Position numbers and translations under genes: made by a program. A stretch of 64,000 nt of DNA, from contig NZ_VJZR01000013.1 of the NCBI RefSeq assembly GCF_007097365.1, positions 1-64,000 on the forward strand, read 5' to 3'. This DNA is from Flavobacterium franklandianum. Its GTDB lineage: Bacteria > Bacteroidota > Bacteroidia > Flavobacteriales > Flavobacteriaceae. The notes beneath the pieces are model-generated. The model saw only the letters and a list, made by a program, of their open reading frames with translations. It did no database searches and was not told the origin of the DNA. Positions 27,444 to 36,201 of this stretch are shown one piece after another; position 1 is the stretch's first letter, and the number at the start of each line of letters is the position of its first letter.

Positions 27444-28478
27444 TTACTTTTTTTGGTTTAATATTTCTTTTTTTAATTCTTCAATTTCTATAACAATTTT
27501 TGGTAAATTCTTGAAATGAACATACGATTTACTAAAATCATTGTATCCAAATGTGGGACTTCCTTGTAAAATTTCGTCATCTTTAACATTTCTTGCAACC
27601 CCTGATTGCGCTTGGATACGTACATTATTACCTATTGTGAGATGTCCTACAATCCCCACTTGCCCACCAATCATTCCGCTTTTTCCAATTTTTGTAGAAC
27701 CCGCAATTCCTGTTTGAGCTGCAATAACGGTATTTTCGCCGATTTCTACATTATGTCCAATCTGGATTTGATTGTCGAGTTTCACTCCCTTTCGTATAAT
27801 AGTAGAACCCATCGTGGCTTTATCAATCGTTGTGTTGGCTCCAATATCAACATTATCCTCAATAACAACATTTCCTATTTGAGGGATTTTAGTATAAGTT
27901 CCGTTTTCATTTGGTGCAAAACCAAAACCATCGGCTCCAATTACTGCCCCAGAATAAATAACACAATTGTTTCCTATTACCGTTTCCGAATGAATTTTTG
28001 CGCCGGCAAAAATAGTAACATTATTCCCAATTTTTACATTTTCGCCAATAAAACAATTGGGATAAATTTTGACATCATCACCCAAAACTACATTTTTTTC
28101 AATATAACTAAAGCTTCCAAAATATAAATTGATACCATATTTAACGCTTTCCGAAATAAATGAAGGTTGTTCAATACCTATTTTGTTCCCTTTTGTGGCT
28201 TGATCGTAAAATTCCAATAATTTAGTAAAAGACAAATACGCATCCTCCACTTTTATCAAGGTAGTTTTTAATTCGCCCTCAGGAATGAAGGAATTATTTA
28301 CTATAGTAATAGTTGCCTGAGTCGAATAAATATAAGGTAAATATTTAGGATTTGCCAAAAAACTTATAGACCCATCAGAACCTTCTTCGATTTTTGATAA
28401 TTTATAAACTTCGGCTTTTGGATTACCTACGATTTCTCCCCCCAATACGCCTGCTATTTGCTCTGCTGTAAACTTCAT
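27444..28478 (-). CDS. lpxD: UDP-3-O-(3-hydroxyacyl)glucosamine N-acyltransferase
   Basis: Third lipid A step. 344 residues with an N-terminal uridine-binding domain (TAEQIAGVLGGEIVGNP), hexapeptide repeats from about 110 to 320, catalytic H242 (NQIQIGHNVEIG) and a C-terminal helix. It heads the lpxD-lpxC/fabZ-lpxA group. The longer length, standard position and full repeat domain make this the genuine lpxD, compared with the paralogue near efp. Confidence 0.95.
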   Translation of the reverse strand: MKFTAEQIAGVLGGEIVGNPKAEVYKLSKIEEGSDGSISFLANPKYLPYIYSTQATITIVNNSFIPEGELKTTLIKVEDAYLSFTKLLEFYDQATKGNKIGIEQPSFISESVKYGINLYFGSFSYIEKNVVLGDDVKIYPNCFIGENVKIGNNVTIFAGAKIHSETVIGNNCVIYSGAVIGADGFGFAPNENGTYTKIPQIGNVVIEDNVDIGANTTIDKATMGSTIIRKGVKLDNQIQIGHNVEIGENTVIAAQTGIAGSTKIGKSGMIGGQVGIVGHLTIGNNVRIQAQSGVARNVKDDEILQGSPTFGYNDFSKSYVHFKNLPKIVIEIEELKKEILNQKK

Positions 28479-28507
28479 CTTATCGAAATGTGTTTTTTAT
28501 AGGAATA

Positions 28508-28582
28508 AGATGAAACGCTCTGTTTGTCGTCCTACTTAAATTCAAAAAAAATGTGTTTTTTTGTTTCATCTCGACAAAAATA
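28508..28582 (-). promoter_or_regulatory. lpxD promoter and structured leader
   Basis: On the minus strand TATTTTTG at 28575-28582 is an exact -7 element, giving a leader of roughly 90 bases. The 9-bp inverted repeat AGATGAAAC (28508-28516) and GTTTCATCT (28563-28571) spans most of that leader, so the 5' untranslated region could fold into one long-range stem. Confidence 0.55.
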
Positions 28583-28609
28583 TAAAAAATAGATTTTAAA
28601 TATAGGTTT

Positions 28610-29839
28610 TTAAACAAGTTGTTTTGGATAACAAAGATAATATTTGGTCACAAATTTTGATAATGACTTCAAATTCAATTGGTCCGAAGCTTCGACAACA
28701 TCTTCAATTGTTTTGTCTTTTTTCAGAATTCGGATGGGCTCGGCTTCTTTGCTGTAGGCTTGGTTTTTTATTTTACCTTTAAATATAAAATAATTGGTTT
28801 CGGCCAAAGTAATATTATTTGCTTCTGCAAACTGTTCTTTTAAATGATGTAAATCTTCTGCGGGAACTTTTTCGTCACTTAATTTAATTTTCAATAAATC
28901 CCTGTTGATAATCATTTTACTTAAGGAAGAAAGTATAAAATCATTTTGTTTTTGCCAGCCTTTCAAAGCACTAATAATATCAAAATCATCGAGTTGTGAA
29001 AATAAATCTAAAGTTTCGCTATCGAAAGTTTCCATTGTTATTTTGTGTTTCATAAAGAACATCAAAGGTTCGCTACAAGGCAAAACCACTCCTTTTTCGG
29101 TCAATTCTTTGGCTCGTTTTAGGACTTTCGTCAAAATCAATTCGGCTACCAAACTAGTTTTGTGTAAATAGGCTTGCCAATACATCAATCGTCTGGACAT
29201 CAAGAATTTCTCGACCGAATAAATGCCTTTTTCTTCAATAACCAATACATCATCAACTACATTCATCATCTGAATTAAGCGTTCGGAATTGACATTTCCT
29301 TCGGCCACTCCGGAATAAAAACTGTCACGTTTCAGGTAATCCATTCGGTCCATATCGAGCTGACTCGAAATGAGTTGCAGCATAAATTTTCGGTGGTAAT
29401 CGCCCTTAAAAACCTTGATAGCCAAACTCAACTGACCATCAAACTCTAGATTCAATTGCTGCATAAATAACAACGAAATGGCTTCGTGATGTACATCTTC
29501 GACAATGCTTCTTTCCATCGCATGCGAAAAAGGTCCGTGACCAATGTCGTGCAATAAAATGGCAATATACAAGGCGTTTTCTTCCTCTGGCGATATGGAA
29601 ACCCCTTTGAAACGGAGTGTTTCAACGGCTTTTTGCATAATGTGCATACAGCCCAAGGCGTGATGAAAACGGGTGTGATTGGCGCCTGGATAAACTAAAT
29701 AAGACAAACCCATTTGAGAAATGCGTCGCAATCGCTGGAAATAAGGATGCTGAATTAAATCGTAAATTAAGGCGTTAGGGATGGTAATAAACCCGTAAAT
29801 GGGATCATTGAATATTTTTAGCTTGTTGATTTCGCTCAC
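28610..29839 (-). CDS. HD-domain phosphohydrolase
   Basis: 409 residues. The HD metal-site residues are visible: H60 region (NHTRFHHALGCMHIM), H97-D98 (LLHDIGHGPFSHAME) and a later SSQLDMDRMDYLKRD segment with the distal Asp. The layout matches the dNTPase/YdhJ-like HD superfamily of about 400 residues. Substrate could be a nucleotide or a cyclic dinucleotide; not determined. It sits upstream of the lpx operon in the same direction with its own TATATTTG box. Confidence 0.87.
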   Translation of the reverse strand: MSEINKLKIFNDPIYGFITIPNALIYDLIQHPYFQRLRRISQMGLSYLVYPGANHTRFHHALGCMHIMQKAVETLRFKGVSISPEEENALYIAILLHDIGHGPFSHAMERSIVEDVHHEAISLLFMQQLNLEFDGQLSLAIKVFKGDYHRKFMLQLISSQLDMDRMDYLKRDSFYSGVAEGNVNSERLIQMMNVVDDVLVIEEKGIYSVEKFLMSRRLMYWQAYLHKTSLVAELILTKVLKRAKELTEKGVVLPCSEPLMFFMKHKITMETFDSETLDLFSQLDDFDIISALKGWQKQNDFILSSLSKMIINRDLLKIKLSDEKVPAEDLHHLKEQFAEANNITLAETNYFIFKGKIKNQAYSKEAEPIRILKKDKTIEDVVEASDQLNLKSLSKFVTKYYLCYPKQLV

Positions 29840-29861
29840 TGTATCGATTTGTTTTGTGCAA

Positions 29862-29869
29862 CAAATATA
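29862..29869 (-). promoter_or_regulatory. Promoter -7 element of the HD-domain gene
   Basis: Minus-strand TATATTTG, an exact TAnnTTTG match 23 bases before the start codon at 29839. Confidence 0.6.
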
Positions 29870-29934
29870 AGGAAATCTAAGAGGGAATGAAAATTTAAGT
29901 TTTTCGTGTTTTTAAGATGCAATAGAAAGTAAAA

Positions 29935-30612
29935 CTATATAAATCTATGTAGTTCTTTTACCCATTTTTCTCTTTGATACCAATCGTTATACACTAAATA
30001 ACAACTATCCACTTTGAACTTTCCAAAATTGAAATTCCTATATTTTTCGACTATTGCCAAGAGTTTTTCTTTGTTGCTAATTGGTTTTCGGAATCGGGCT
30101 ATGGTGGAATGTGCGGTTTGGATAGAATACCGTTTGTCGATGCTTTGTTCGAGTCCTGAATCTTTGAATTGGGTTCTGAGGTTGTTTCTTAAATCGTTTA
30201 GAGAATTTGTATTGGTAAAACCTTGCAGCATTATTGCCGAAGGAGAAGCCGTTATTCCTTGAAAATTGATTTCTATATCGCGAATATTTATTAGACTTTT
30301 TTCGATAATAGCCACATAATCTGGGATAGATATGGATGCTAAATCAAAGCCATCATAGCAAGAAATAATGGACATCACTGTGATATGAATATCTGAATTA
30401 GGATAATAATACTGGTCGGGATCTATAGCTTTGAGTTCGTTTAAAAAGTGCTGAATGGTAGTTTTGGTTTGAAGATCTGGGCGAATTATCAAAGTTAAGC
30501 CAAACCTACGGTCTGAAGGAGAGTCGATTTGGCTGTCGATATGGTAGTTATCGGCAACAATTTTTTCAATCGATTCTTTGTAAAGTGTATCGTAATGATT
30601 TTTTAAATCCAT
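29935..30612 (-). CDS. 2H phosphoesterase (2'-5' RNA ligase-like)
   Basis: About 225 residues from the chosen start. The two HxT/S motifs of the 2H superfamily are present: DIHITVMSI (His about 76) and TAHSTIARF (His about 168), separated by about 90 residues. The family cleaves or joins cyclic phosphate/2'-5' linkages in RNA or small nucleotides; the substrate is unknown here. An upstream ATG at 30681 would add 23 residues encoded by a palindromic repeat (LKVGDFREQLQKL), so I prefer the ATG at 30612. The first part of the gene is duplicated upstream. Confidence 0.82.
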   Translation of the reverse strand: MDLKNHYDTLYKESIEKIVADNYHIDSQIDSPSDRRFGLTLIIRPDLQTKTTIQHFLNELKAIDPDQYYYPNSDIHITVMSIISCYDGFDLASISIPDYVAIIEKSLINIRDIEINFQGITASPSAIMLQGFTNTNSLNDLRNNLRTQFKDSGLEQSIDKRYSIQTAHSTIARFRKPISNKEKLLAIVEKYRNFNFGKFKVDSCYLVYNDWYQREKWVKELHRFI

Positions 30613-30993
30613 TGGTTTGATTAGTTTTTGTAGCTGCTCCCTAAAGTCTCCGACTTTGAGATTCTGAATTTCGGTTTTCAACCGATTTTGTTTAAAATGG
30701 TTTGATTTTTATGTCAGTCACAGACTGAGAAACACATCCTCAAAGTCGGAGACTTTGCGGAGCGAGGGTCGATTTGGCTTTCGATATGGTAGTTATCGGC
30801 AACAATTTTTTCCATCGATTCTTTGTAAAGGGTATCGTAATGCTTTTTTAAATCCATTGGTATGATTAGTTTCTGTAGCTGCTCCGCAAAGTCTCCGACT
30901 TTGAGGTAGTGATTTTCGGTTTTCAACCGATTTTGTTTTAAAGTCAGTCACAGACCGACAAACACATCCTCAAAGGCGCAGACTTTGCGGAGC
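30521..30993. repeat. Tandem duplication carrying two palindrome-bounded repeat elements
   Basis: Two near-identical units: 30521-30763 and about 30767-30993. Each holds about 115 bases of the 2H gene 5' end followed by an element bounded by inverted ends GCTCCGCAAAGTCTCCGAC and its complement (30636-30763, 128 bp; 30881-30993, 113 bp). The elements also share an internal CGGTTTTCAACCG hairpin and a GTCAGTCACAGAC stretch. A degenerate end of the same family is seen at 60411-60438. Confidence 0.85.
30765..30857 (-). pseudogene. Duplicated 5' fragment of the 2H phosphoesterase gene
   Basis: Starting at the ATG equivalent (30857) it encodes a near copy of the first ~30 residues of the neighbouring enzyme (MDLKKHYDTLYKE and on, then ADNYHIESQID) and then runs into the repeat element, where the resemblance stops. 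Neither H-x-T motif is present. It is a by-product of the tandem duplication and not a gene. Confidence 0.8.
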
Positions 30994-32513
30994 TAGTTTT
31001 GCTTTCTATCTGCCTCGTCTTTTATTCGTTTGTTGATATCGACTTTTGCCCCACGAAGTACATAAATTGAAATTGTATCTTCCCTAGCAAATGCATTGAT
31101 TCTTTGGCTTGCCAAATACACTTTGTCAAACAACGGAATTTCGGTTTTGCGGTTTTTGCCTTCGTCATTGCTTTCCTTGACCAGAACCACATCCACTATT
31201 TTTTTGTCGTAACGAAGCCAATTGATATAGTCGGCGTCAAAAGATTGAGCCACTACTTTTTTGTTTTTTGTATAATAATTTATGGCTCCTGCTTGCCCAT
31301 AATTGTCGCACAAAATAAGGGTTTGATTCAGGTTTGGTAATTGAGCGCAAACACTATCCACTTTTATTGCCAATTCTTTCCAGCCCAGCATATCAGCGAA
31401 GTCTTGTGGCAAGGTGTGTTCTTTGCCATCTTCCCAACGAAGCATGCCTAATTTTCTATAGGGTTCTTGATGTTGCACAATGTATTCCGGACTTTTATTA
31501 GGAAATCCAATTTTGTAAAAAGGAATAAACAATAACAGTGGAATACTGATTAATACAGGCTTTACATACTTTTTCCAACCGTCCTGCAAAATAGATTCTA
31601 GATAAACGGCTCCAAACGAAATGTAAATGGGGTAAATTCCAATGGCGTAATAATCTTTGGCTTTGAAGTACATAAATACAACCAAAGTAAAAAGAATGCT
31701 CCAAAAAAAGCAACGATACAGCTTAAAGGGTTTGTAAAAAAGTAAGGCATAAAAAGCGGAAAAAATTACAAAAATGGAACCTATGTAAAACAGCAATTGG
31801 GCCTTCAAAAAATCAATTCTGTTTACATTCACCAATTTTGTTGCTGATAATTCCTTCATATGAGCAATTACCGGAAAATTATTGTTGTACTGCCACAACA
31901 AATTAGGCAAAATAAGCAACAACACAGTCAATAAAGCCAGATATAGTTTAGGTTGAAGCACTATTTTGCGCTGTTGTGTAAAGAGTACGGCAGGAAATAA
32001 TCCAATAAGCAAAAACACAATATTGTATTTATTCAAGAATCCTAGCGCAAATACTATAGCGCCTATAAAAAGCCATTTTGTGTTTTCTGTTTTGAAATAT
32101 TTGATGCCGATAAAATATATACTTGTCCAGCACAGCACATCAAAAGAGTTCGGTTGATAAAGAATATTTAAACGCAAAAGTGCTGAAAATAAGACACAGG
32201 TTGCTCCTAAAATTAACGCAAATGTATTTCCGTTCAGTGCTTCAATGGCTTTCCAAACCACATAAAGGGTCAATGCTCCAAAAAGTGCCGGAAAAAATTT
32301 TATCCAAAAAAATGAGTTTCCTAATAACAGAATGAGATACGAAACCCAAGAGGTAAATGGTGGCACCGACTGAAATCCCCAAGCTAAATGGTTGGCTTGA
32401 TCAAGATGCAAATATTCATCCCGTTGTAAGTCGTAGGCTGGACTAATCAGAAAGTATTGCAGCACAAATTTGAGTGTAATAAAACCGATTAAAATTAGAG
32501 TGTTTTGTTTCAT
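30993..32513 (-). CDS. GT39/ArnT-like membrane glycosyltransferase
   Basis: 506 residues with about ten to twelve membrane segments and a polar C-terminal periplasmic part from about 365. YDLQRDEYLHLDQANHLAWG at residues 27-46 holds the acidic catalytic pair (D-E) in the first periplasmic loop, as in the PMT/ArnT/GT39 superfamily, which uses polyprenyl-phosphate sugars. Acceptor unknown (lipid A, protein or glycan). The stop codon lies within the end of a palindrome-bounded repeat, so the last residues may have been altered by that insertion. Confidence 0.8.
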   Translation of the reverse strand: MKQNTLILIGFITLKFVLQYFLISPAYDLQRDEYLHLDQANHLAWGFQSVPPFTSWVSYLILLLGNSFFWIKFFPALFGALTLYVVWKAIEALNGNTFALILGATCVLFSALLRLNILYQPNSFDVLCWTSIYFIGIKYFKTENTKWLFIGAIVFALGFLNKYNIVFLLIGLFPAVLFTQQRKIVLQPKLYLALLTVLLLILPNLLWQYNNNFPVIAHMKELSATKLVNVNRIDFLKAQLLFYIGSIFVIFSAFYALLFYKPFKLYRCFFWSILFTLVVFMYFKAKDYYAIGIYPIYISFGAVYLESILQDGWKKYVKPVLISIPLLLFIPFYKIGFPNKSPEYIVQHQEPYRKLGMLRWEDGKEHTLPQDFADMLGWKELAIKVDSVCAQLPNLNQTLILCDNYGQAGAINYYTKNKKVVAQSFDADYINWLRYDKKIVDVVLVKESNDEGKNRKTEIPLFDKVYLASQRINAFAREDTISIYVLRGAKVDINKRIKDEADRKQN

Positions 32514-32551
32514 TTTTGGAACAATTTGGATTGGCTATTGACATATATTTT

Positions 32552-33421
32552 TTATTCGTTTTCTGCTAAATTGCAGATTTCTACAAAATCATTTTCAGAT
32601 AAAATCCTAATGCTAATTCCTTTTTCAATTAATTCTTCTGCTTTTCTATGCTTAGAACTTTTTTCATATCCAGCTAGTTTTGTATCATCTTGTAAACCAA
32701 CTACTAACATTGTTGTGGTTTTTGCAACTGAATTTGTTACTTTACAACCTATTTTTGAAGCAATTATTCCTGCTTCGCTTCTAGGAATTGATAATGCTCC
32801 CGTAAAAACAATATTTTCACCATAAAATTGTCCTTCTGGGTTTCCTTCTAAATAGATTCTTGATGAACCATTTTTGTAGTTAAAAATTGGTTGACCAACT
32901 CGTTTAAACCATTCTTCAATTGTCAAATTTGACATTTCACTTGCTTTAATAACCACAATTCCAGCTGTAATTGCGTCTTCCAAAGCATCGTGATGTTCAA
33001 AGGATATATTTAAATGTTTTGCAATATTTGAAAGACCGTAACCACTATGAGCAAAATCTGTCCAAGTTATTCTAACTATTTTGGCGCTATCTAACCATTT
33101 TGGACTAGTATGTTCCAAACTATAACAATCACAAGCTCTATTGATTGCAATTCTGTCGAAAGGCATATGATGAATAGTAATTTTGCCGTTCAAACGATTA
33201 TTTAATTCTTCATAAACTTGTTTGAAAGTAGGAGCGTTCTTAACGTCTTTTTCACTGATTCCGTGAATTGAAACGTTAAATGGATCAAAATAATCTTCAG
33301 GATTTATTAAGACTTTCCATTTATCGATTATTTCTCCATTTTGAAATTCTGCAATTCCAATTTGACAAATGCTCGAATAATCAGCGTTAGCCGTTTCTAG
33401 ATCAATTGCTAAAAAATTCAT
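32552..33421 (-). CDS. DEDDh 3'-5' exonuclease with C-terminal BRCT domain
   Basis: 289 residues. The N-terminal DnaQ-like exonuclease has Exo I (FLAIDLETANADYSSICQIG, D7 and E9), Exo II (HHMPFDRIAINRAC) and Exo III (HHDALEDAITAG). From about 205 a BRCT domain follows (NIVFTGALSIPRSEAG ... GCKVTNSVAKTTTMLVVG ... KAEELIEKGISIRILSENDF). This domain pair is known from DnaQ-BRCT proteins thought to act in repair. Its start overlaps the end of the next gene upstream by 4 bases, so the two are co-transcribed. Confidence 0.9.
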   Translation of the reverse strand: MNFLAIDLETANADYSSICQIGIAEFQNGEIIDKWKVLINPEDYFDPFNVSIHGISEKDVKNAPTFKQVYEELNNRLNGKITIHHMPFDRIAINRACDCYSLEHTSPKWLDSAKIVRITWTDFAHSGYGLSNIAKHLNISFEHHDALEDAITAGIVVIKASEMSNLTIEEWFKRVGQPIFNYKNGSSRIYLEGNPEGQFYGENIVFTGALSIPRSEAGIIASKIGCKVTNSVAKTTTMLVVGLQDDTKLAGYEKSSKHRKAEELIEKGISIRILSENDFVEICNLAENE

Positions 33422-33891
33422 ATTAAATCATTAATTAAGTTTAATGTAACTTGGTCATTTATTTCTAAACATCTTTGATGAATGTGTTCTATTAAAACCT
33501 TTTCAGTCAAGATTTTTAATTTAGTATGTTTTCTTCCTTTAGAATTATAGCTTTTTTCTAATTCTATAATTTTTTTAGCAACATTTCCCTTTATCAATTC
33601 TTCAAAATCAAAGTCAGAAATTATAAAAAAATCTGTGTCGCCAATAAATTCAGTTTGCGTTGGAAATCCACCTAAATTTCCAATTACTTGAAATTGATTA
33701 AATTTTGAACCACAAAGATTTTCTGTAAAAAATACATTCTTGTTATAAAATTGATTGCTTTTGCATTGCTCAATGAATATTTTAGAATATTCATTTATAG
33801 ACTTTTCATTTATTTCTATTTTTTCAAATTCTTTCATTTCTATTTCGTTTATTTTAATATCTGACGAAAACCAGAAATTATTCTCTTTCAA
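33418..33891 (-). CDS. BRCT-like protein, partner of the exonuclease
   Basis: 157 residues, charged and soluble. The central part reads like a diverged BRCT domain: NVFFTENL, then FQVIGNLGGFPTQTEFIGDTDFFIISD, a helix with KKIIELEKSYNSKGRKHTKLKILTE. The order of strand, Gly-Gly turn, 'TDFFIIS' strand, lysine-rich helix and 'ILTE' matches the BRCT in the neighbouring exonuclease. No other domain is seen. The 4-base overlap with the exonuclease gene (ATGA type) suggests translational coupling and possibly a shared complex. Assignment is by eye only. Confidence 0.6.
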   Translation of the reverse strand: MKENNFWFSSDIKINEIEMKEFEKIEINEKSINEYSKIFIEQCKSNQFYNKNVFFTENLCGSKFNQFQVIGNLGGFPTQTEFIGDTDFFIISDFDFEELIKGNVAKKIIELEKSYNSKGRKHTKLKILTEKVLIEHIHQRCLEINDQVTLNLINDLI

Positions 33892-33959
33892 ATATATTAA
33901 ATAATTCCTACAAAATATGAAAATAATTATTTATTTATTCTTACCTAAGAGCAACAAAT

Positions 33960-33988
33960 GAGATTGCGTCGTTCCTCGCAATGACAAA
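33960..33988. repeat. REP-like dispersed repeat, copy 1
   Basis: GAGATTGC-gtcgttcct-CGCAATGACA. The same pattern on the opposite strand occurs at 57373-57400 (TGTCATTGCGAG...GCAATCTC). Both copies are intergenic and contain the GATTGC/GCAATG palindromic ends. Confidence 0.7.
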
Positions 33989-34105
33989 GCAAAACCCAAT
34001 ACCTTAAAATAATATTAAATTATCACTTCATTGGAAACTTTCGATAATAAAAAAGCTAATTTGGCGTATTGAATGTTTACTTTTGAATTCTTTTTACTTA
34101 CAATT

Positions 34106-35659
34106 ATGGACAAGATAAAAATACTTTGGGTCGATGACGAAATTGACTACCTAAAACCACATATTTTATTTCTAGAAAAGAAAAATTACAGTGTCACCAC
34201 CTGCAATAACGGCCGTGATGCGATTGATATTTTTGACGAAAACAATTTTGATATTGTTTTTCTGGACGAAAATATGCCCGGAATGAGCGGCTTGGAAACC
34301 CTTTCGGAAATGAAGGAAAAGAAATCCTCCATTCCGATGATTATGATTACCAAGAGTGAAGAAGAGTATATTATGGAGGAAGCCATTGGCTCTAAAATTG
34401 CCGATTATTTGATCAAACCAGTCAATCCGAACCAGATTTTGTTGAGTTTGAAGAAAAATTTGGATCATTCGAGATTGATTTCGCAAAAAACCACTTTGGA
34501 TTATCAGAAAGAATTCCGCAAAATTTCGATGGAAATGGCGATGGTCAATTCCTATGAAGATTGGGTAGAATTGTACAAAAAATTAATCTTTTGGGAACTC
34601 GAACTCGAAAATATTGACGACCAAGGAATGATAGAAATTCTGGAATCGCAAAAAGCAGAAGCCAATTCGCAATTCGGGAAATTTATCGAACGCAACTACG
34701 AAGATTGGTTTGCTCCAAAAGCGGACAAACCCATACAATCGCACACTTTATTCCGAGAATTAGTGGTTCCTGAAATCGTCAAAAAAGACAAGCCTATTTT
34801 GTTTGTGGTCATCGACAATTTGCGTTATGACCAATGGAAAGTGTTTGAAAGTGTGATTGGCAACCATTACAAACTAGAAAAAGAAGTACCGTATTACGCT
34901 ATTTTGCCCACGGCCACTCAATATGCTCGAAACGCTATTTTCTCAGGAATGACGCCACTCGAAATGGAAAAACAATTTCCACAATATTGGAAAAACGATC
35001 CCGAAGAAGGCGGAAAAAACTTGTATGAAGCCGATTTTTTGACTGCTCAATTAAAACGATTGGGATTGAATATCAAACAAGATTATTTCAAAATCACCAA
35101 TCTGGCTGGAGGAAAAAAATTAGTTGAAAATTTCAAAGCTTATAAAAACAACGATTTGGTTACGGTAGTTTACAATTTTGTCGATATGCTTTCGCACGCC
35201 AAAACCGAAATGGATGTCGTAAAAGAACTCGCCTCCGACGATAAAGCGTATCGCTCGTTGACTTTGAGTTGGTTCAAGAACTCCCCTCTTTTAGAAATTA
35301 TTCAGCAAGCTCAAAAATTAGGTTTCAAATTGATTTTGACCACCGATCACGGAACAATAAACGTAAAAAATCCTTCGAAAGTAATTGGTGACAAGAACAC
35401 CAGCTTGAATTTGCGTTACAAAACAGGACGCAGTTTGACCTATGAACAAAAAGATGTTTATGCGGTGAAAGACCCAAAAAATATTGGTTTACCTACTATA
35501 AATATGAGTAGTTCTTATATTTTTGCAAAAAATGATTTATTTTTGGCCTATGTGAACAACTACAATCATTATGTTAGTTATTATAAAAATACGTATCAAC
35601 ACGGTGGCATTTCGTTAGAAGAAATGATTATTCCGTTTTTGATTTTCAATCCAAAATAA
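34106..35659 (+). CDS. porX: PorX, type IX secretion response regulator with PglZ domain
   Basis: 517 residues. The receiver domain is N-terminal (ILWVDDEIDYLKPH; phosphoacceptor D54 in VFLDENMPGMSG; K-P near 104), followed by a helical linker and an alkaline-phosphatase-like PglZ domain (LFVVIDNLRYDQWK, TATQYARNAIFSGMTP, DHGTINV) with metal ligands Asp and His. PorX with the kinase PorY controls T9SS genes, and PorX also hydrolyses cyclic oligonucleotides or phosphodiesters in studied members. I start at the ATG at 34106 (MDKIKILWVD). The ATG at 34073 precedes a TACTTTTG element at 34078 and gives an unnatural leader. Confidence 0.93.
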   Translation: MDKIKILWVDDEIDYLKPHILFLEKKNYSVTTCNNGRDAIDIFDENNFDIVFLDENMPGMSGLETLSEMKEKKSSIPMIMITKSEEEYIMEEAIGSKIADYLIKPVNPNQILLSLKKNLDHSRLISQKTTLDYQKEFRKISMEMAMVNSYEDWVELYKKLIFWELELENIDDQGMIEILESQKAEANSQFGKFIERNYEDWFAPKADKPIQSHTLFRELVVPEIVKKDKPILFVVIDNLRYDQWKVFESVIGNHYKLEKEVPYYAILPTATQYARNAIFSGMTPLEMEKQFPQYWKNDPEEGGKNLYEADFLTAQLKRLGLNIKQDYFKITNLAGGKKLVENFKAYKNNDLVTVVYNFVDMLSHAKTEMDVVKELASDDKAYRSLTLSWFKNSPLLEIIQQAQKLGFKLILTTDHGTINVKNPSKVIGDKNTSLNLRYKTGRSLTYEQKDVYAVKDPKNIGLPTINMSSSYIFAKNDLFLAYVNNYNHYVSYYKNTYQHGGISLEEMIIPFLIFNPK

Positions 35660-35731
35660 AATAGTATTCAGTCTCTGTTTTCAGTTTGCAGGGAAGAACC
35701 TTAAACTTTAAACTTTAAACAAATTTAAACA

Positions 35732-36139
35732 ATGGAAATCACTTTTTCATTAGATGAAATCAATGATGTGGCGCAGCTAATTATAGCAGAAAATCCGAAT
35801 AAAGTGATGCTATTTCACGGAGAAATGGGTGTTGGAAAAACTACTTTGATAAAGGCTTTGGCTAAAAAAATTGGTGTGAACGGAGCAACAAGTAGTCCAA
35901 CTTTCTCTTTAGTTAATGAATATCAAACTAGTGACAATCAAATCGTTTATCATTTTGATTTTTATAGATTAAAAATTGAAACAGAAGCATTAGATATGGG
36001 CGCTGACGAATATTTATATTCTGGACATTGGTGTTTTATCGAATGGGCCGAAAAAATCCCAAACCTTATTCCGGATTCGCATTCGGTGATTACAATAAAA
36101 TTGCTTTCGGATGGAAAACGCTCTTTAACGTTAATTTAA
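35732..36139 (+). CDS. tsaE: TsaE, ATPase for tRNA threonylcarbamoyladenosine synthesis
   Basis: 135 residues with Walker A (HGEMGVGKTTLIKAL, about 29-43), the conserved TSSPTFSLVNEY segment near 56 and a Walker B-like HFDFYRL. The WCFIEWAEKI signature near 98 is diagnostic. It supports TsaBD in making t6A37 in ANN-decoding tRNAs. It lies between porX and alanine dehydrogenase in the same direction, an arrangement I recall as conserved in flavobacteria. Confidence 0.95.
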   Translation: MEITFSLDEINDVAQLIIAENPNKVMLFHGEMGVGKTTLIKALAKKIGVNGATSSPTFSLVNEYQTSDNQIVYHFDFYRLKIETEALDMGADEYLYSGHWCFIEWAEKIPNLIPDSHSVITIKLLSDGKRSLTLI

Positions 36140-36201
36140 ATCAATCGGAATTGTCCATTTTAAACTTTTTATGTAAATTGTCCCTCTAAATTTACCAAAC
36201 A

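Noticed and set aside
30714..30926. 70-codon gene upstream of the 2H phosphoesterase
   Set aside because: It consists of a repeat element and a duplicated 5' gene fragment and has no complete domain.
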